In this document: piece after piece, positions 24,027 through 35,810 of the stretch
How positions within the stretch are numbered: the first letter of the stretch is position 1
How the letters are laid out: every line of letters starts with the position of its first letter
Assembly: GCF_902686445.1 (NCBI RefSeq)
Contig: NC_062218.1
Span: 20,126,015-20,190,014 of the forward strand
Length of the DNA stretch: 64,000 nucleotides
Direction: 5' to 3'
From: Sciurus carolinensis
Taxonomy: Eukaryota; Chordata; Mammalia; Rodentia; Sciuridae
Notes under the pieces: generated by a model
The model's input: only the letters and a program-made list of their open reading frames with translations
Databases searched by the model: none
Told to the model about the DNA's origin: nothing
Made by a program: the position numbers and the translations under genes

Positions 24027-26454
24027 CATTTACTTCCTCGTTCAGTACACTTTCTCATTTTTAGCAATTTAATGAAGGACAGTGTTCTGTGTAATTGTGA
24101 GCCAACCCATTTCTTCTTTCAATTTGCCTTTATTTCTTCAAGAATAACCATGGAATATACTGAACCCATAATAATATCCTGAGATAGGAAGAAGCTACCT
24201 GAAATAAACTGGGCATTGTTCCTGATCCTGCTAGGGAATATAACATCTTGAGACAGGGAGGAACTTCTTGAGATTACATTCCTCTCTTCCCTAGAAACAA
24301 GATATTCTTTAAACCTTTACTCAGTGAGACACATTGACCCTGGGATATATAATCCTGTGATATCTTTTGTTGTACCTCAATTGTGGAGCAAATGGAGCAT
24401 ATTCAGTCAATCTTCCATCCACCTGAGCACCTTTCTTGAACCTTGGGAGAACAGCTCACAGTGATTCCTGTACCAAGTCCTTTACTGCCTCTCTGTAATG
24501 AATAATCCCACTTCATGTAATTTGTTGTGTGGGATTCTGTTTTGTCTACCTGGAGTCACCTCTGTGGGTAACCAGTGGATAGTGAAACTGCTGTATAGCT
24601 GAAACTCTATCACTTGAACATTAGAATGCACATTTGAAATAAATTTTTATTTGTTATACTTATTATCAGTATTAGTTTTGTATAATAAATAGCTATAAAT
24701 GTCTGTATTCAAAAATAATGAGGAAATGTCAATTCTTCTTGGTAATTGGTGTCTCAATAAAAGACTTTCTTATATATTGTTTTTTTCCCATCTTTTCTTT
24801 TTCTTGCTGTTCCTTACATAGAGGAGTAAGTGCTGATGTAGCAGTTGGAACATTTGGGGTTTACCATTGTCTTCACCCATCATTAACTTCATTTTATTCA
24901 AAGGACTTAATTCCATTAAAGTTCATTTTACTACTCTGTGAAATGAAATGAAACTTTTAAATTAACTCCATTGCAATCTTTAGGTGATCTCTAATGAATG
25001 ACTCTCCTAAATGGTATCTTGATTTCATTTTAGCTATGTAATTACATGTTATTATTTGAGTGAAAAGTAACCATTGATTTAATTTATATATGAAAAGGAA
25101 TACTTCTTAAAATTTTTGATCATAAATCGTGTAGATGTTTTCACTAATGTAACTAAATAAAGGAATTCAACTTAAGAATGTGAAAGTAAATGCTTATTTA
25201 TTATACAGTAAAATAGTCTGACATAAGCTAAATATAATCTATGAAATATATAAAAATATACATTAAAATACTTTAAAACTCAGTTTTATTACTGAGATTT
25301 TCATACATGTAATACATAATGAATGCATCTTTATTTTTAAAGATATTATTTATTTGCTTCATATATTTATTATTCCTGTGACTTTCCATTTTAATAACAA
25401 TTTCCAGAAAACAAATTAATACTGTGAATTTTGAGCTCTTGCCATGAAGAAGAAACCACATATAGAGAAGTAGTAGCAAGAATAATAAGTCCTTGCTCTT
25501 TAAGAATGAGGTCTAAGAAGATTAATATAAAAACAAATCCTGAAACAATTTCTGAAATCAAGGGCACTCATAACAGGATTATCTTTAAAGTAACTGAGGC
25601 CGAGAAAAGGGCAAGGTACTCTCATTCTCTAAGGATCAGATTTATTTCTTTTGAGGGTATTTCTTGAGCAATAAAGGATGACTCTCTAATAAGAAACATA
25701 AGTAAAATTTATCCGAGGAAATTATATCCATTTCCAGAGTTTCTCCTGATCCCTCTTACCAAATAAACTCAATAAATTCCCTCTTACCAAATAAACTCAA
25801 TAAACCCCATTACTCTCACCCTTTCACCCCAAACCCATATCCTTCCTTTTACTACTGAATATCCCTACTATTCAACACAAGGGCTTTTTTGTTTACTTCC
25901 CTGTGGATAAGTTAGCCCTCCTTCTCCTGTTCATCATGGACTGCTTAGCACAACCACTGGTTAACAGCAGGTTAAAGTAATAAATACTAATGATTTTATA
26001 AGTTATATCTCCAGTTGACTATAATTCATTTTTTTTGCCATTCCACAAAGCCTTTTATATTCTTGTATTTTTTCCATACAAAAGAATCAATATATGTCAA
26101 TTCTTAAGAAAATAAACATAAAAAGAACTAAGAAGGTATGTTAATTGGCTTTTCATTGCTGTGATGAAAACGGTTGTTAAGAAAAACTTTGTGGAGGAAA
26201 ATTGTTCTTTGGCTCATGGTTTCACATGAATCCATGAGCTAGACACAGCCTAGATTGGGATAAAAATGGATAATGGTTCACTATCTTTACATCGGTGGAT
26301 TTTTTTCCTCTGTCATGTTACAGTTCCTCAGAGGAGGTAAATTTGAAGTTCAAATTTACCAGTTTAGACCCAGATTTCTATAAAAATTTGAATGTGGGAA
26401 AAGATTCCTATAACGTACCTGGTAGTCAGATGTTGCTTAGCCTTACATGATTGT
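24027..26454. other. No gene seen; possible old repeats
   Basis: At about 24130-24610 there is a block with a TATATAA-like motif near 24350 that could be a worn LTR, but no termini are visible. At about 26150-26300 there is a block resembling the 'cattgctgtgatgaaa' start of a common rodent repeat. Neither is firm. Short frames of 68-85 codons here have no homology that I recognise. Confidence 0.4.
25751..25804. repeat. 26-bp perfect tandem duplication, period 28
   Basis: The unit beginning CCCTCTTACCAAATAAACTC at 25751 repeats exactly at 25779, with 26 of 26 bases shared before divergence. The absence of mismatches suggests a recent event. Confidence 0.9.
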
Positions 26455-27041
26455 ATTGTTCTTAATTTGGGTCTTCTCATTCTTTTTGATCCTGATTATT
26501 TTTTCAAACACGGAACTATTTGTTTACATTGTTACTTTACTTTTAATTTTTTTAATTTCGGCTCTAATCTGTATTATTTCTTTTCTTTTACTAGTTTTGG
26601 GATTGATCTTTTTTTTAAGACTTTAACTGCATTAGATAGTTTTATTTAAAATAAATTTCTCTGTTTTTGTTTCATAGGTGCTCTTCTTTATAAACTTTCC
26701 TCTTAGAACTACTATTGCTCTATCCTAGAATTTCTGACATGTTGTGTTTCCAATCTTTGTTTTGTTCTAAGTCGTTTTTAACTTCCACTTTTATTTTTAA
26801 GTGATCCACTCATCATTCAAAAGTGTTCATCCCATTCTCCATGTACTTATAAAACTTCTGTATAATTACTTGACAATTTCTAATTTCTTTCTATTATGAT
26901 CTGAAAAGTGTCAAGAGACTTGCTATGACTTGCTTTTTTGGCCCTATCTATGACCAATTTGGGAAAAACTCCCATGAACAGATGAAAAGAAAATATTTTG
27001 TAGATGACTGTTAAGTCCAAATGATCTACAAAAAGTTTAAA
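26455..27041 (-). mobile_element. Old L1, downstream part split by younger L1
   Basis: The minus strand matches the endonuclease/linker region of ORF2 of an old L1. Plus-strand landmarks are TAATTTCGGCTCTAATCTG (26554), TGACATGTTGTGTTTCCAAT and TTCTATTATGATCTGAAAAG. The sequence stops at the target duplication of the younger L1 (27042-27055) and resumes in register at about 32643. The two halves were therefore one element before the younger insertion. Where the old L1 ends downstream of 26455 is unclear. Confidence 0.75.
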
Positions 27042-27053
27042 TCTAATGTGTCT

Positions 27054-27265
27054 TTTTTTTATGTAAACAAATGGGGTACAACTTGTTTCTCTGTTTGCAC
27101 ATGAGGCATACCCTTTGTGTAATCATACATTTGCATAGGGTAATGGTGTTTGATTCATTCTACTATTATTTTTCATTCTGCCCCACCCCTCCCACCCTTC
27201 TTTTCCCTCTGTACAGTCCCTCCTTCCTTCGTTCCTACCTCCCTCCCACTCTGCATTATGTATCA
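27054..27265 (-). other. L1 3' UTR with G-rich tract
   Basis: This 212-bp tail lies between the ORF2 stop and the A-tail. On the minus strand it carries a polypurine, G-rich tract (plus-strand C/T-rich at about 27180-27250). G-rich tracts of this kind are a general feature of mammalian L1 3' UTRs and could form a G-quadruplex. Confidence 0.8.
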
Positions 27266-30200
27266 TCATCCGCTTATCAGTGAGATCATTCTTCCTTGGG
27301 TGTTTTGAGACTGGCTTATCTCACTTAGCATGATATTCTCCAACTTCATCCATTTGCCTGCAAATGCCATAATTTTATTATTCTTTATGGCTGAGTAATA
27401 TGCCATTGTATATATATACATATATATACATATCACAGTGTCATTATCCATACATCAATCGAAGGGCATCTAGGTTGTTTCCACAATCTGGCTATTGTGA
27501 ATTGAGCAGCTATAAACATTGATATGGCTGCATCACTATACTATGCTGATTTTATGTACTTTGGGTATAGGCCAAGGAGTGGGATAGCTGGGTCAAATGG
27601 TGGGTCTATTCCAAGCTTTCTGAGGAAACTCCACAATGCTTTCCAGAGTGACTGCACTAATTTGCAGCCCCACCAGCAATATATGAGCGTACCTTTTCCC
27701 CCACATCCTTGCCAACACCTATTGTTGCTTGTATTCTTGATAATTGCCATTCTAATTGGGGTGAGATGGAATCTTGGGGTACTTTTGATTTGCATTTCTC
27801 TTATTACTAGAGATGTTGAACATTTTTTCATATATCTGTTCGTTGCTTGCAGATCTTCTGTGAAATGTCTGTTCATTTCCTTAGCCCATTTGTTGATTGG
27901 GTTATTTGTATACTTGGTGCAGAGTTTTTTTAGTTCTTTATATATTCTGGAGATGAGGACTCTATCTGAAGTATGAGTGGCAAAAGTTTTCTCCCACTGT
28001 GTAGGCTCTCTCTTCACATTGCTCATAGTTTCCTTTGCTGAGAGAAAGCTTTTTAGTTTGAATCTATCCCAGTTACTGATTCTTGCTTTTATTTCTTGTG
28101 CTATGGGAGTTCTGTTAAGGAAGTCTGATCCTAAGCCAACAAGTTGAAGATTTGTACCTACTTTTTCTTCTATAAGATGCAGGGTCTCTGGTCTGAATCC
28201 AAGGTCCTTGATCAATTTTGAGTTGAGTTTTGTGCAGGGTGAGAGATAGGGTTTTAGTTTCATTCTGTTGCATATGGATTTCCAGTTTTCCCACCACCAT
28301 TTGTTGAACAGGCTGTGTTTTCTCCATTTCATGTTTTTGGCACCTTTGTCTAGTATGGGAAAACTGTATTTATTTGGGTTTGTGTCCGTGTCCTTTATTC
28401 TGCACCATTGATCTACTTGTCTATTTTGGTGCCAATACCATGCAGTTTTTGTTACTATTGCTTTGTAGTATAGCTGAAGTGCTGATATTGCGATACCTGC
28501 TGCTTCACTCTTCCTGCTAAGGATTGCTTTAGCTATTCTGGATTTTTTATTCATCCAGATGAATTTCATGATTGCTAGCTCTATTTCTGTGATGAATGTC
28601 ATTGGGATTTTAATTGGAATTGCATTGAATCTGTATAGCACTTTTGGTAGTATGGCCATTTTGACAATATTAATTCTGCCTATCCAAGAACATGGAAGAT
28701 CTTTCCATCTTCTAAGATTTTCCTTAATTTCTTTCTTAGTGTTCTGTAGTTCTTATTGTAGAGGTCTTTCACCTCTTTTGTTAGATCAATTCCCAAGTAT
28801 TTTTTTTTTTTGAGGCTATTGTGAATGGGGTACTTTTCCTAACTTCTCTTTCTAAGTACTCATTACTTATGAATAAAAGTGAATAAGATTTATGAACATT
28901 GATTTTATGTCCTGTTACTTTACTGAATTCACTTATGAGTTCTGAAAGTTTTCTGGTGGAATTTCTCAATTCCTCTAAATATATAATCATGTCATCAGCA
29001 AATAGGGATAGTTTGAGTTCTTCTTTTCCTATTCATATCCCTTTCATTTCCTTGGTCTGTCTAATTGCTCTGGCTAGAGTTTCAAGAACAATGTTGAATA
29101 GAAGTCGTGAAAGAGGCCATCCCTGCCTTGTTCCAGTTTTTAGGGGAATGCTATCAGTTTTTCACCATTTAGAATTATATTGGCCATGGGTTTAGCATAG
29201 ATGGCCTTCACAATATTAAGGAATGTTCCCACTATCCCTGTTTTTTCTAGTGTTTTGAGCATGAAGGGATACTGTATTTTATCAAATGCTTTTTCTGCAT
29301 CTATCGAAATAATCATGTGATTCTTGAATTTAAGCCTATCGATATGGTGAATTACATTTATTGATTTCTGGATGTTGAACCAACCTTGCATTCCTGGGAT
29401 AAAACCCACTTGATCGTGGGGCACTATCTTTTTAATATATTTTTGTATGCGATTTGCTAAAATTTTGTTAAGAATTTTTGCATCTATGTTCATTAAGGAT
29501 ATTGGTCTGAAATTTTCTTTCCTCGATGTGTCTCTGTCTGGTTTAGGTATCAGGGTGATATTGACTTCATAGAATGAGTTTGGTAGGGTTCCCTCCTTTT
29601 CTATTTCATGGAATACTTTGAGGAATATTGGAATGAACTCTTCTTTAAAGGTTTTGTAGAACTCGGCTGAGAACTCATCTGGTCCCGGACTTTTTATTGT
29701 TTTTAGGCTTTTGATGACTTCTTGTATTTCATTACTTGAAATTCATCTATTTAAATTGTGTATGTCCTCCTCGTTCAGTTTAGGTAATTCATATGTCTCT
29801 AGAAGCTTGTTGATGTCTTTGAGATTTTCTATTTTGTTGGAGTATAGATTTTCAAAATAGCTTCTAATTATGTTTTGTATTTCAATCGTGTCTGTTGTGA
29901 TATTTTCTTGTTCATTGCGAATTTTAGTAATTTGAGTTTTCTCTCTCCTTCTCTTTGTTAGTGTTGCTAAGGGTTTATCAATTTTGTTTAATTTTTTCAA
30001 AGACCAACTATTTTTTTTGTCGATTTTTTCTATTGTTTCTTTTGTCTCAATTTCATTGATTTCAGCTCTGATTTTGACTATTTACGGTCTTCTACTACTT
30101 TTGGTGTTGCTCTGTTCTTCTTTCTCTAGGGTTTTGAGCTGTAGTGTTAGATCATTTATTTTTTTAGTTTTCTTCTTTTATTGAATGTGCTCCATGACAT

Positions 30201-31094
30201 AAATTTTACTCTAAGTACTGCTTTCATAGTGTCCCAGAGATTTTGATATGATGTATCTTTGTTCTCATTATCTCTAAGAATTTTTTTTATTTTCCCCTGA
30301 TGTCTTCTGTTATCCATTCATCTTTCAATAGCGTATTATTTAATCTCCAAGTGTTGGAGTAGTTTCTGTTTTTTATTCTGTCGTTTATTTCTAATTTCAA
30401 TCCATTATGATCTGATAGAATACAAGGTAGTATCTTTATCTTCTTGTATTTGCTAACAGTAGCTTTGTGGCATAATATATGGTCTATTTTAGAGAAGGAT
30501 CCATGTGCTGCTGAGAAGAACGTGTATTTGCTCTTTGTTGGATGGTATATTCTACATATGTCTATTAATTCTAAATTATTGATTGTGTTATTGAGATCTA
30601 TGGTTTCTTTGTTCAATTTTTATTTGGGAGATCTGTCCAGTGGGGAGAGAGGTGTGTTAAAAATCACCTAGTATTATTGTGTTGTGGTCTATATGATTCC
30701 TGGAATTGAGAAGAATTGTTTGACATACATGGATGAGCCACTGTTTGGGGCATAGATATTTATGATTGTTATGTCTTGCTGATTTATGCTTCCCTTAAGC
30801 AGTATTAAATGTCCTTCTTTGTCCTTTCTGACTAACTTTGGCTTGAAGTCCACATTATCTGATATGAGGATGGATACTCTAGCTTTTTTGCTGAGTTCAT
30901 GTGCATGGTATATTTTTCGTCATCCTTTCACCTTTAGTTTGTGAATATATCTTTCTGTGCAATGTGTCTCTTTCAGGCAGCATATTGTTGGATCTTTCTT
31001 TTTAATCCAATCTGCCAGTCTGTCTTTTGATTGATGAGTTCAGGCCATTAACATTCAGGGTTATTATTGAGATATGATTTATATTCCCAGTCAT
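27266..31094 (-). pseudogene. L1 ORF2 pseudogene (endonuclease-reverse transcriptase)
   Basis: ORF2p nicks target DNA and reverse-transcribes L1 RNA. The ATG at 31092-31094 gives MTGNINHISIITLNVNGLNS, the expected endonuclease N-terminus; catalytic Glu is kept in LKETH. Further along come SDHN (about 30410, endonuclease His), the reverse-transcriptase motif [11 protein letters not shown] within 29140-29493, FADD at 28991-29002, the thumb region in 27541-28659, and the terminal SLISG at 27266. Span 3,829 nt corresponds to about 1,275 codons, the family's usual length. Damage includes a TGA replacing Trp about 85 codons in, several frameshifts between 28.7 and 30.6 kb, an in-frame TAG at 27541-27543 and a frameshift near 27450. 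In the C-terminal zinc-knuckle-like motif the usual His is Tyr (LIYCWWGC). It cannot make a full protein. Confidence 0.93.
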
Positions 31095-31143
31095 TTGGCT
31101 CATTTTTGGTTTTTTGACATGTCTTGGTGTCTCCTTTATTTGG

Positions 31144-31790
31144 TTATTCCTTTAGGCTAGTACCTCCTTTGCTGATTTGCATCATGTTTTTCATCTCTTC
31201 CTCATGGAATATTTTGCTGAGAATATTCTGTAGTGCTGGGTTCCTTTTTGTGAATTCTTTTAGCTATTGTTTTTCATGGAAGGATTTATTTCATCATCAA
31301 ATCTGAAGGTAAATTTTTCTGGGTATAAGATTAGTGGTTGGCATCCATTTTCTTTCAGAGCTTGAAAAATGTTGTTCCAGGCCCTTCTAGCTTTTAGGAT
31401 ATGGGTTGAAAAATCTGCTGATATCCTTATTGGTTTCCCCCTGAATGTAATTTGATTCATTTCTCTTGTAGCCTTTAAAATTCTGTCTTTATTCTGTATG
31501 TTAGGTATTTTCATTATAATGTGCATTGGTGTGGGTCTGTTGTAATTTTGTATATTTAGAGTCCTATAAGCCTCTTGTACTTGACTTCCCATTTCATTCT
31601 TCAGATTTGGGAAATTTTCTAATATTATTTCATTGAATAGATTGTTCATTTCTTTGGTTTGTTTCTCTGTGCCTTCCTCAATCCCAATAATTCTTAAATT
31701 TGGCCTTTTCATGATATCCCATAATTCTTGTAGATTCTGTTCATGATTTCTTACCATCTTCTCTGTTTGGTCAGTCAAAGGGAGACTAGA
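31144..31790 (-). pseudogene. L1 ORF1 pseudogene, N-terminally deleted
   Basis: ORF1p is the L1 RNA-binding chaperone. The part present begins at about LTDQTEK and holds the RRM-like region (RRPNLRI-type motif, here KRPNLRIIGIEEG) and the C-terminal domain (ADFSTHILKARRAWN, then LYPEKFTFRFDDE). Roughly the N-terminal 150 residues, including the coiled coil that makes trimers, are missing. Instead the frame runs straight back into 5' UTR sequence. A frameshift near 31285 leads to a premature stop at 31260. In the other frame, homology continues through a TAG to the natural TAA at 31144-31146, which leaves 49 bp before the ORF2 start. About 209 residues remain, against a family norm near 340-370. 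Confidence 0.88.
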
Positions 31791-32628
31791 CTGAGGGCTG
31801 GGGCTTGACTGGTCTGGGCCCGTGTTTCTGGTTCTACCACCCTGGTGGAAAAGCCTCACCCGGCGGGGAAGACTCACCTGGTGGGGAAGTCTCACTTGGC
31901 AGCTTTCCTCCGAGAAGTTCCCTTCAGTTGAGAACTATCCCTGGGTTGGACAGTCCTCCTCTGCGATGTTCCCGGGGTCTGGACCTATCCTGGGCCAGGG
32001 GTCCTTGCCCTGAGAATGAGTCTCTCGCTGGGCAGATCCCTCTGTGACATTCCCTGGGGTCTGGAACTACTGCCTGGGCTGGGTAGCCTGGCCCTGAGAG
32101 AGACTCTCTCTCTCTGAGGTGCCTTCCTCTGTGATGTTCCCTGGGGACTGATCCTGCTGCCTGTGTCTGGGACCCTTGCTCTGCACCAAAGCCCCCCGCT
32201 GGGCGGTCCTCCTCTACAATGCTCCCGGTTGTCCGGGTTCACGATTCCATCGGGGGAGTCTCACTGGCCAACTCTACTCCACAAAGTTTCCTGCATTCTG
32301 GGACTACTGACCCGCCCAGGGATCCTCACCCAGTGGGATTGACTTACCCGGCGACTCTGAGTTAGTCCCGAGTCTCTCAATACCTCCTCTTCTTGACTCC
32401 TGAGTCTTGTCAAAGGGCCTCCAGTCTCCTGTAGGTGTCTTAGGAAGGGAGCTGCCCTCCTGATGATGATGGCCACGCTCTCAGGAATAGTTCAAAATGC
32501 CTGCATCAGCCTCCAAAGAAGCTGGGGAGCCCCAGAGAGTTTGCTGAGTCAGCACAGAGGCAAGTGCAGTGTCCCTCAGCTGTAGAGGGGTAGGCAGGCA
32601 GGCTCAGCAATGGCATCCGACCTCAGTG
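31791..32628 (-). promoter_or_regulatory. L1 5' UTR with tandem promoter-like units
   Basis: This is the only clearly GC-rich stretch of size in the window. Its plus strand holds units that begin CTGCGATGTTCCC (31961), CTGTGACATTCCC (32042), CTGTGATGTTCCC (32129) and CTACAATGCTCCC (32214). The spacings are 81, 87 and 85 bp, with more degenerate units on each side (about 31909 and 32279). Tandem 5' monomers that act as RNA polymerase II promoters are known from mouse and rat L1. Here promoter function is inferred. The upstream 270 bp (32360-32628) is not obviously repeated. Confidence 0.7.
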
Positions 32629-32642
32629 TCTAAAGTGTCTTT

Positions 32643-33465
32643 CTTGATTTTCCATCTGAATGACCTGTTAATGAAAGTGATATATTGATGTCCCTTGCTA
32701 TTATTATATTAGGGTCAATCAATCTCTTTACATCTAGTAATTCTTATTTTAGGAAATTGGTCACACCAAGTTCAGGACACAGATTTTTAACATCATTTTT
32801 TTTTTTCCTTTACCAACATAAAGTGGTTTTTATCTCTTCTGACCAATTTTAGTTTTAAGCCTGCTTTGTCTAATATGAGAGTAGCTACTCCTGCCTACTT
32901 TTGGATTCTATCTGTTTGGAATACCATGTTTCATTCTTTCACTATAAGTCTGTGAATGTTTTTATCTGTGAGTTGTGTTTCTTGGGGACAACAAAAAATT
33001 AGGTCTTACTTTTTAAATCCAATCTGCCAGTTTCTGCCTTTTCCTAGAGAATTAGAATCAGTGTTATTATAGAGATGCACATGTTATTTTCCATCATTTC
33101 ATTTTATTTCTAATGTACAAATCATTTATAATTCTGTTATCAATTATTTTAATAAGATTTATTCTTTCCCATGTTTTCTGGGTTATTTTCATCTTTTTCT
33201 ATGTATAGGAGTCCTTTAATTTTCTTCTTCAATGCTTGCTTATTCATCAGACTTCACTTAAGTTTTGCCTGTCTTAAAGGTTTTTATTTTCCTTTAAATC
33301 TGGAAGATAGCTTTGCTGGATATAACAATACAGTTTGTAGTTGTTTTCCTTCACAGCATGAAGTACAACATCTCATTGTTCTACTGGACTTTGAAATTTT
33401 TGTGGAGAAATTTGTTGTCATTTTGATGAATTTGTTGTTATAAGTGACCTTGCTTCTATCCTATC

Positions 33466-33505
<40 letters not shown>

Positions 33506-34030
33506 GTCTGTGTTCTGAATTATGGGCATCTCAATAATATTTCAAGAAAAATTTATTCCTAAAATGCCTCCTATGCCTTCATATCCATCTTCCTTCCACA
33601 TGGATCTTTTTTCTGCTTCCTTTAGGCTACTGGTGAGACTGTCCACTGAGCCTTTTGTTCATGGTTTTCATTTCCAAAAATCCTGCTTTCATCTTTTTTC
33701 AGTCTACACATGATTATGTAATATTCTTTCACATACTCTGTTTTATTCCTCATTTTATTTCTTAGTTCTTCTTTTAATTTATTGACCATTTTAGCGATAA
33801 ATATTTTGAATATTTTTGTTCAATGTATCTTCCACTTCAATATCTATGTGTTCAGTTATAGAAGCATTTTGAACTTTTGTGTCTTGTTACCTTGTTTCTG
33901 CTTGTTTTCAATGTTTCTACGTTGGGATTTGCAAATATGCTGAAATGCATATCTCTTCAACTGTTAAGTGAGAGTCTTTTAAGTGAATTGCCTTCTCTTT
34001 TCTATGTGTCTCCATCATAGGGGTATATCT
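32643..34030 (-). mobile_element. Old L1, upstream part (ORF2 start and ORF1 region)
   Basis: Continuation of the element at 26455-27041. Plus-strand landmarks are ATGTCCCTTGCTATTATTAT (32690), AAGCCTGCTTTGTCTAATAT (32857), AAATCCAATCTGCCAGTTTC (33015, endonuclease N-terminal side), GATAGCTTTGCTGGATATAA (33305, ORF1 C-terminal side), and TTTTTTCAGTCTACACATG near 33695. The order is correct for an L1 read on the minus strand. No open frame. Confidence 0.7.
33475..33501. repeat. Poly(A) mononucleotide tract
   Basis: A run of 27 A in the old L1. It has no insert body or target duplication that I can identify. Confidence 0.95.
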
Positions 34031-35810
34031 CTACCTCAAAGCACCACTCAGTTTGTTTACAGTGTTATGATCTGTGTCTTATGCCATTTGGAGAAGAGAT
34101 AATCATTACCGGTAACTGCAACCTCTTGAAAGCAAACGATATACTAAAAGAAAATGAAAATTAATTGAAAATGTTCTCTATTATTTCAGGAGTCCAAAGA
34201 TGGAAAACAGGAGTAATACTGTGCAATAGATTTAAAAATTTGGTATTGGAGTAAATGAAGTTAACATTAAACTATACAGAATTTGAAAAGGGAAAGAATA
34301 TGTGAAAAATATTAAAATAAAATAAGGGTAGTGTGGCAGGAAAGAGACATGGAAGAAAAAGCAAGAAAAGAAAATTATAAAAAGCAGCATGTAAAAACAC
34401 AAAGAAGAAAAATAAAATATTTTATTAACACATTAAAACATCAAACAACTTAAAATCAAATTAAAGTATTTGATGTAAAACTATGGGGGGAAGCTATTAA
34501 ATAGACTCAAAAGACATTACCAGTGGAATCTGAAACTAGCCATAAAGACCCTAAAATTACTCTTCCCAGGAATTTTGTGTTGGAGATAGTTTTTACCAGG
34601 GCTTCCAGGTTTGGATTTGCCAGGTGTTGGGAAGCATAGTGAAAGTCCAACCCTCAAATGCATGACCTCTGAATTCTCTTTGTGTGAATGAGGTAAACTT
34701 ACCAGTCACCTCTGTCTGGGTTGCGCAGTTATACATTTAGTTTTTCTCCTATCTATCTCAGTGTGTAGCTTCCAAAACTGCACAGAATTCAAGTTCTCCT
34801 CACAAACCTCACTCTGCCCATCTCTGGCATGAACTTAGGAAGCCCTGGTGGTTCATGCCATGTCTGGGTTCCTAGGAGCTCTTTGGAGGGCCTGAGAGAG
34901 TTGCTTTGGATTGTCCCTGGTCCAGCAGTCACATCTCTTCCTGACTCAGAGGTGACTGTGCTCAGTGGGAAAAACTGACTTGGGGGCTGTCAGTTCTGAT
35001 TTCACCCCACTCTCCTCTAGTGGGATCATGGTGGTTCTAAAAGTTTCATGATGAATCCTGGTATTTGATTTTCTTCTACTCTGGCAAATTAAAATGTGCC
35101 AAGCATCAGTGGGTGTGTGTTCCCGCGTTCCCAGTGCAATGATAAAGGCACTGCTCCCACACACTTTCAGCGCCCACCTGCTCCTCTCTGCCCACTTTTC
35201 TTAGTTCCATCACAGCAGGGCTTGTCAGCTTTGATCTCACAGTGATCCCACTACATTAGCTAATTAGATGGCCTTATTGGAATGCATTCCCTTGAAAACA
35301 TTTGCAGGTATCTCTAGGTAGGACACAGCTTTAGGAATTCAGTCCTTTTCAGAGCTGTCAGGTCGAGTGTGGTCTTTATAAAATGAGGACCTGCCACAGT
35401 TCTCCACCAACAGGATGAGAAAATTGGAGCACTTCCCATGTATCAGTGCACTTTTTAGCTCTGCCCTCGCCTGATTCAGCCTGAGTTCTCTTCTATCACT
35501 GTTTCCAAGGCAAACTTGTCAGTTTTGACCATCTTTCTTTCTCTATTTGTAACTCCTCTCCCCAGACCTGCTTCATTGCTTCAGGTGCAGATTTAGGTAG
35601 ATGAATTCTTTCTTGTGTGTTTGTTCTAGTAACCAGAATATCTGAGTCTCTCCAAGTCTCTGACAGGTTAATCTTGTGCTGCAGTGTATTCCTTCTGTCA
35701 CCCACCAGGCTGAAAAGCTGTATTCTTCTTGTTTAAATTTCAAACTGCAGAGAAACTGGAGTCTGTATCCCGCTTCTACATAACCATCTTTGTCTCTCTT
35801 TCAGAACTTA
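34031..35810 (-). mobile_element. Probable 5' region of the old L1
   Basis: The stretch 34560-35760 is richer in G and C than its surroundings and follows directly upstream of the ORF1-like region, where an L1 5' UTR would be. It holds no frame of interest; the short minus frames at 34946-35164 and 35496-35705 have no recognisable domain. Assignment rests on position and composition, not on a clear match, so an unrelated sequence is possible. Confidence 0.35.

Larger units (their letters stand above)
27042..32642 (-). mobile_element. Nearly full-length young L1 retrotransposon (non-functional)
   Basis: On the minus strand this holds a complete L1 layout: tandem-repeat 5' UTR (about 31791-32628), ORF1 C-terminal part (31144-31790), a 49-bp spacer, ORF2 (27266-31094), G-rich 3' UTR (27054-27265), and an A-tail of about 8 bases. 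Direct repeats flank it: TCTAATGTGTCTTT at 27042-27055 and TCTAAAGTGTCTTT at 32629-32642, differing at one base. It sits inside an older L1 of the same orientation. Both reading frames are broken by stops and frameshifts, and ORF1 lacks its coiled coil, so it cannot move by itself. The 5.6-kb length is about that expected for a rodent full-length L1 minus the ORF1 loss. Confidence 0.92.

Noticed and set aside
24130..24610. Possible worn LTR with a TATATAA-like motif
   Set aside because: No TG...CA termini, no target duplication and no block order that I recognise.
27524..27976. 150-codon plus-strand frame, the longest on that strand
   Set aside because: It lies antisense to L1 ORF2 (27266-31094), whose minus-strand protein is clearly recognisable. 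The plus frame is a shadow.
31805..32242. Several 63-85 codon frames on both strands with Gly/Pro/Arg-rich composition
   Set aside because: They fall in the GC-rich tandem-repeat L1 5' UTR and reflect its composition and repeats.
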